From NCBI RefSeq assembly GCF_046097065.1, contig NZ_CP175563.1:496001-560000 (forward strand): DNA of 64,000 nucleotides, given 5' to 3'. A program made the position numbers and the translations under genes. Within the stretch, counting starts at the first letter, position 1, and every line of letters starts with the position of its first letter. Under the pieces are notes generated by a model. It was not told the origin of the DNA. It did not search any database and saw nothing but the letters and a program-made list of their open reading frames with translations. Below, piece after piece: positions 60,974-64,000 of the stretch. Source of the stretch: Syntrophus buswellii (GTDB taxonomy: Bacteria > Desulfobacterota > Syntrophia > Syntrophales > Syntrophaceae).

Positions 60974-62001
60974 CCAGCGGGTTCTTCCGGAGCCGGCTGC
61001 CGGGGATTCAGGCCGTATTTGATTCTCACCTGCTCCTCAATGCGGGCCAGAAGATCGGGATTTTCTTTTAAGAAGTTTCTGGTATTGTCCCTGCCCTGGC
61101 CAAGGCGTTCCCCCTCATAGGAATACCAGGCGCCGCTCTTTTCCACGATGTTGCTCTCCGCCGCCAGGTCGAGGATGTCCCCGGTCTGGGAAATCCCCTC
61201 GCCGAACAGGATATCGAATTCCGTCTCCCGGAAGGGCGGAGCCACTTTGTTTTTCACAACCTTGACCTTGGTGCGCATGCCGATGACATCCTGCCCCGAT
61301 TTGATGGAACCGGACTTGCGGATGTCCAGGCGCATGGATGAATAGAACTTCAAGGCGTTTCCCCCGGTCGTCGTTTCCGGGTTACCGAAAAACACCCCGA
61401 TCTTCATTCGCAACTGGTTGATGAAGATCACCGTTGTGTTCGATTTGCTGATGCTGCCCGTGAGCTTGCGCAGCGCCTGGGACATCAGCCGGGCCTGCAG
61501 CCCCATCTGGGCATCGCCCATTTCCCCTTCGATTTCCGCCTTGGGGACCAGAGCGGCCACGGAATCCACGACGAGAACGTCCAGGGCGCCGCTTCGAACC
61601 AGGGTTTCCGCTATCTCCAGGGCCTGCTCGCCGGTATCCGGCTGGGAAATGAGCAGATCGTCGGTGTTGACGCCGATCTTCCGGGCATAGGAGACGTCCA
61701 GGGCGTGCTCGGCGTCGATAAAAGCCGCCAGCCCGTTTTTTTTCTGAGCTTCAGCAATGATATGCAGGGCCAGGGTCGTTTTGCCTCCGGATTCGGGGCC
61801 GAAGATCTCGATGATCCGTCCCCGCGGAACGCCGCCGATGCCAAGGGCGATATCCAGACTGAGTGAACCGGTCGGAATGACCGCAATGTCCTCGATCTTC
61901 TCTTTGGCCCCCAGCCGCATGATCGAACCCTTGCCGAACTGCCTTTCAATCTGGCTGATCGCCAGATCCACCGCCTTTGCTCTATCTCCATCTGTGCCCA
62001 T
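60970..62001 (-). CDS. recA: Recombinase RecA
   Basis: A 343-residue recombinase. Walker A is GPESGGKT at 68-75, followed by the VVDSVAALVPKAEIEGEMGD Walker B/L1 region and the FINQLRMKIGVFFGNPETTTGGNALKF L2 loop split over about 195-225. The C-terminal domain is acidic to neutral. A GGAGG site precedes ATG. A 16-base palindrome lies 53-68 bases upstream and may be the SOS operator. Confidence 0.97.
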   Translation of the reverse strand: MGTDGDRAKAVDLAISQIERQFGKGSIMRLGAKEKIEDIAVIPTGSLSLDIALGIGGVPRGRIIEIFGPESGGKTTLALHIIAEAQKKNGLAAFIDAEHALDVSYARKIGVNTDDLLISQPDTGEQALEIAETLVRSGALDVLVVDSVAALVPKAEIEGEMGDAQMGLQARLMSQALRKLTGSISKSNTTVIFINQLRMKIGVFFGNPETTTGGNALKFYSSMRLDIRKSGSIKSGQDVIGMRTKVKVVKNKVAPPFRETEFDILFGEGISQTGDILDLAAESNIVEKSGAWYSYEGERLGQGRDNTRNFLKENPDLLARIEEQVRIKYGLNPRQPAPEEPAG

Positions 62002-62053
62002 GATGACCTCCGGAAAAATTACGAAATATTGGGAATCTCCTGTTCGCGAGTAT

Positions 62054-62069
62054 CCTGCATTAATACAGG
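62054..62069 (-). promoter_or_regulatory. Palindrome in the recA promoter region, candidate SOS operator
   Basis: CCTGCATTAATACAGG is palindromic except for one mismatched pair. It lies 53 to 68 bases upstream of the recA ATG, in the only sizeable spacer between thpR and recA. It resembles but does not equal the E. coli LexA box (CTG and CAG are eight, not ten, bases apart), so a different LexA class or another repressor could bind. Confidence 0.4.
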
Positions 62070-62079
62070 TGAAATTTTT

Positions 62080-62685
62080 TCAGCTTCTCGATGCAAATTC
62101 TCCGCCGCTGAGGAAGGGATAGTCCGCCAGTTTACTGTAGACGGCTCCCCGGGGAGTCAAACGACTCCGGAAAAGGGTCAGGCTGACGGCCTGAAAACGG
62201 CCTGCCTCGAAGGCCTCGGCTTTGTTCATGACCCGGTCAAGGCCGGACAACCCTCGGGCCGATTTTATCCGGGCCAGCGTCAGATGGGCACGAAACGGGC
62301 GCTCCTCCCGCTGAAACCCGAAGCGGGCCAGCTCTCTGTCCACTTCTTCCTGAAGGGCCTTAAGGGCGCCCAGGTCCCCTGACAGGCCCAGCCAGAGAAC
62401 GCGCGGACGCCTGGAATCGGGGAAAAGGCCAAGCCGCCGCACCTCCAGATTCAGGGGGGCAAAGCGGGCCGTGACCGGTTCGACAGCGGCGGAAATCCGG
62501 GGAATGTCTCCTTCGGAAATGTTTCCAAAAAATTTCAGCGTCAGATGCATGCCTTCCGGACGGACCCAACCGAGTGCGCCGGACAGGCTGTATCGCAGGC
62601 GGCTTTGCAGGGTGGCTGCCGCCTGGCGCACGGACTCCGGCGGCTCGATGGCCAGAAAGGCCCGGATGGGCTCCAGTTCAGTCAC
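62080..62685 (-). CDS. thpR: RNA 2',3'-cyclic phosphodiesterase (2'-5' RNA ligase family)
   Basis: A 201-residue 2H phosphoesterase with two HxTx motifs: HLTLKFFG and HLTLARIK. IRAFLAIEPP is the N-terminal signature. The GTG at 62685 has GGGAGG eight bases upstream; another GTG at 62718 lacks this. Between cinA and recA, a common neighbourhood. True cellular substrate is not settled in bacteria. Confidence 0.9.
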   Translation of the reverse strand: MTELEPIRAFLAIEPPESVRQAAATLQSRLRYSLSGALGWVRPEGMHLTLKFFGNISEGDIPRISAAVEPVTARFAPLNLEVRRLGLFPDSRRPRVLWLGLSGDLGALKALQEEVDRELARFGFQREERPFRAHLTLARIKSARGLSGLDRVMNKAEAFEAGRFQAVSLTLFRSRLTPRGAVYSKLADYPFLSGGEFASRS

Positions 62686-62793
62686 GCCGCCAGCCTCCCT
62701 CCCTGCGGAAAGGCGCACGCGGAGTACTGCTGCACTCCGGGAAAGCAGACGTCTTCCATGCCAATGTCGCGTCGAGGCGTTCCTGCCCGGATA

Positions 62794-64000
62794 TCATGTC
62801 TGCCCGGGAATCGAAATAAGATATCGTTTCAGCAGCGTCAGAGCCGCCTGAGAGGTTGCGACTTTGACGCGCCGCCGTTCCCACCGGAAGAGATATTTTC
62901 GGCAGACCGTTTCTCTTCCGTCTGCAAGGGCTATGTACACGGTGCCCACCGGCTTCTCCCTGCTTCCACCGGTCGGTCCGGCAATGCCTGTGGTGGACAG
63001 GCCGAGATCGGTGTGCCCCAGTTTCCGAACCCCCTCGGCCATCAGCCGGGCGGTGGGTTCGCTGACTGCGCCATGCACCCTGAGCGTTTCTTCCGGAACG
63101 CCGAGCAGTTCTGTTTTGGCGAGATTGCTGTAGGTGACGGCGCCCCTCTCCAGAAAGATCGAACTTCCGGAAATGTCCGTCAGGCGGTCGGTAATCAACC
63201 CACCCGTGCAGGATTCCGCGACGGACAAGGTCAGTTTCCGTTCAGAAAGTAACGCTGCAACCGTTCCTTCCAGGGTTTCCAGATCGTAGGCGAAGATGTG
63301 GCGCTCCAGCCTTTCAACGACTTGAGCTTCGGCGATTTTCAGTAGCGACCGGGCTTCCTCCTCCGTCGGCTTCCTGACGGTAAGGACCAGCCGGAGTTCC
63401 GGAAAATGGGGATAAAAGCCCACGGACACCCCCTGGCCTTCCAGATCCGCATCGGCCAGGCGCTGATCCACTTCGGCTTCCGATATTCCCGAGAGCTTGA
63501 TGGTGCGGGAGGCCACCGCCTGGGCGGCCTCCGGGAAGGTTCGGCGGAGGGTCGGCAGGGCGCCCTGGGACAGCATCCGTTTCATCTCTGCCGGAACGCC
63601 TGGAAGGACCGCAATGAGCTTGCCCTTCACATTCAGAGAGAAGCCCCAGGCCGTCCCGACCGGGTTGGCGATGGGTTCGGCCCCTTCGGGAAAATCCGCT
63701 TGCTTGGAGTTGCTGGGGGCCCAGTAGAGGCCGTAACGGTCAAAAATGGCCTTGATTTTGGAAAGAATGGTTTCATCGCGGTACAGTTTCAAACCATAAG
63801 CCCTGGCAATGGCCTCCGTCGTTTTGTCATCTGTCGTCGGTCCCAGTCCCCCCGTTACGATGACGGCGTCCGTCTGGGCCAGGATATGGTCCAGTGCCGT
63901 TTTGATGGCGGCTTCGTCGTCATCCACCGACATCAGGATCGGGACCTGCCATCCCTGTATATTCAGCTCCCTGGCGATATGGGAGGTGTTCGTGTCCTGG
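62794..64000 (-). CDS. cinA: CinA-family nicotinamide-nucleotide amidohydrolase / molybdopterin-binding-like protein (5' end cut)
   Basis: The frame is open to the window edge: in-frame codons before the first ATG read QDTNTSHIARELNIQGW, matching the usual CinA N-terminus, so the gene continues beyond 64000. The MoCF-like N-terminal domain has VTGGLGPTTDDKT, and the C-terminal amidohydrolase domain has LSVAESCTGGLI and STTGIAGPTGGSREKPVGTVYIAL. It likely recycles NMN to nicotinate mononucleotide and cleans ADP-ribose. First visible gene of the cinA-thpR-recA-recX-alaS set. Confidence 0.92.
   Translation of the reverse strand, partial: QDTNTSHIARELNIQGWQVPILMSVDDDEAAIKTALDHILAQTDAVIVTGGLGPTTDDKTTEAIARAYGLKLYRDETILSKIKAIFDRYGLYWAPSNSKQADFPEGAEPIANPVGTAWGFSLNVKGKLIAVLPGVPAEMKRMLSQGALPTLRRTFPEAAQAVASRTIKLSGISEAEVDQRLADADLEGQGVSVGFYPHFPELRLVLTVRKPTEEEARSLLKIAEAQVVERLERHIFAYDLETLEGTVAALLSERKLTLSVAESCTGGLITDRLTDISGSSIFLERGAVTYSNLAKTELLGVPEETLRVHGAVSEPTARLMAEGVRKLGHTDLGLSTTGIAGPTGGSREKPVGTVYIALADGRETVCRKYLFRWERRRVKVATSQAALTLLKRYLISIPGQT

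Overview
The window looks like chromosomal core sequence from an anaerobic Gram-negative bacterium of the deltaproteobacterial / Desulfobacterota type, most like the Syntrophales. This is inferred from gene order and protein flavour: recA-recX-alaS next to cinA and thpR, DUF4416 after a heptose kinase, yicC-gmk-rpoZ, LptD and LPS-heptose genes showing an outer membrane, and a MEMO/AMMECR1 pair. No database comparison was possible. Almost all of the sequence is coding, and no CRISPR array or intact insertion sequence was seen.

Layout. 1-4499 (minus strand): a cut-off DUF4062 gene, rimO, ftsK and a PlsC-type acyltransferase, almost without gaps. 4669-9719 (plus): heptose-7-P kinase, DUF4416, yicC, gmk, rpoZ, pyrF, rlmB. 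9965-11909: an orphan PilC/GspF-type membrane protein, tRNA-Pro (minus) and a DUF1178 protein. 12179-16034: a cysteine synthase-cysteinyl-tRNA synthetase fusion followed by MEMO-like and AMMECR1-like genes. 16202-46323: one of the largest translation/transcription blocks a genome has: four tRNAs, rpmG, tRNA-Trp, secE, nusG, rplKAJL, rpoBC, rpsL, rpsG, tuf, then the whole S10-spc-alpha series to rplQ, closed by a small EF-Tu-domain-like gene and an intrinsic terminator. 46441-53726: folC, lptD, rplM-rpsI, argC, a normal cysS. 53727-57702: a less conserved patch with an integrase remnant, an AT-richer orphan gene, a patatin-like lipase, an unknown membrane protein and a small amphipathic lipoprotein. 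57838-64000 (minus): cinA (cut off), thpR, recA, recX, alaS.

How it works together. The centre makes the ribosome, RNA polymerase, Sec translocon, EF-Tu and initiator processing (map, infA). RimO, in the same window, is expected to modify the S12 protein encoded by rpsL. Usual members of these blocks are missing from their places: fusA between rpsG and tuf, the second tuf between tRNA-Thr and rpmG, and adk between secY and map.

The strongest candidate for something new is the CysK-CysRS fusion. Its synthetase half has lost several residues normally needed for cysteine activation, while a complete, canonical cysS lies 38 kb away. The fusion is followed by the AmmeMemoRadiSam A and B genes without their usual radical-SAM partner. 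Other points of interest are the free-standing EF-Tu domain II protein, competing RNA stems in an unusually long rplK-rplA spacer, and heavy use of TTG/GTG starts in ribosomal genes.
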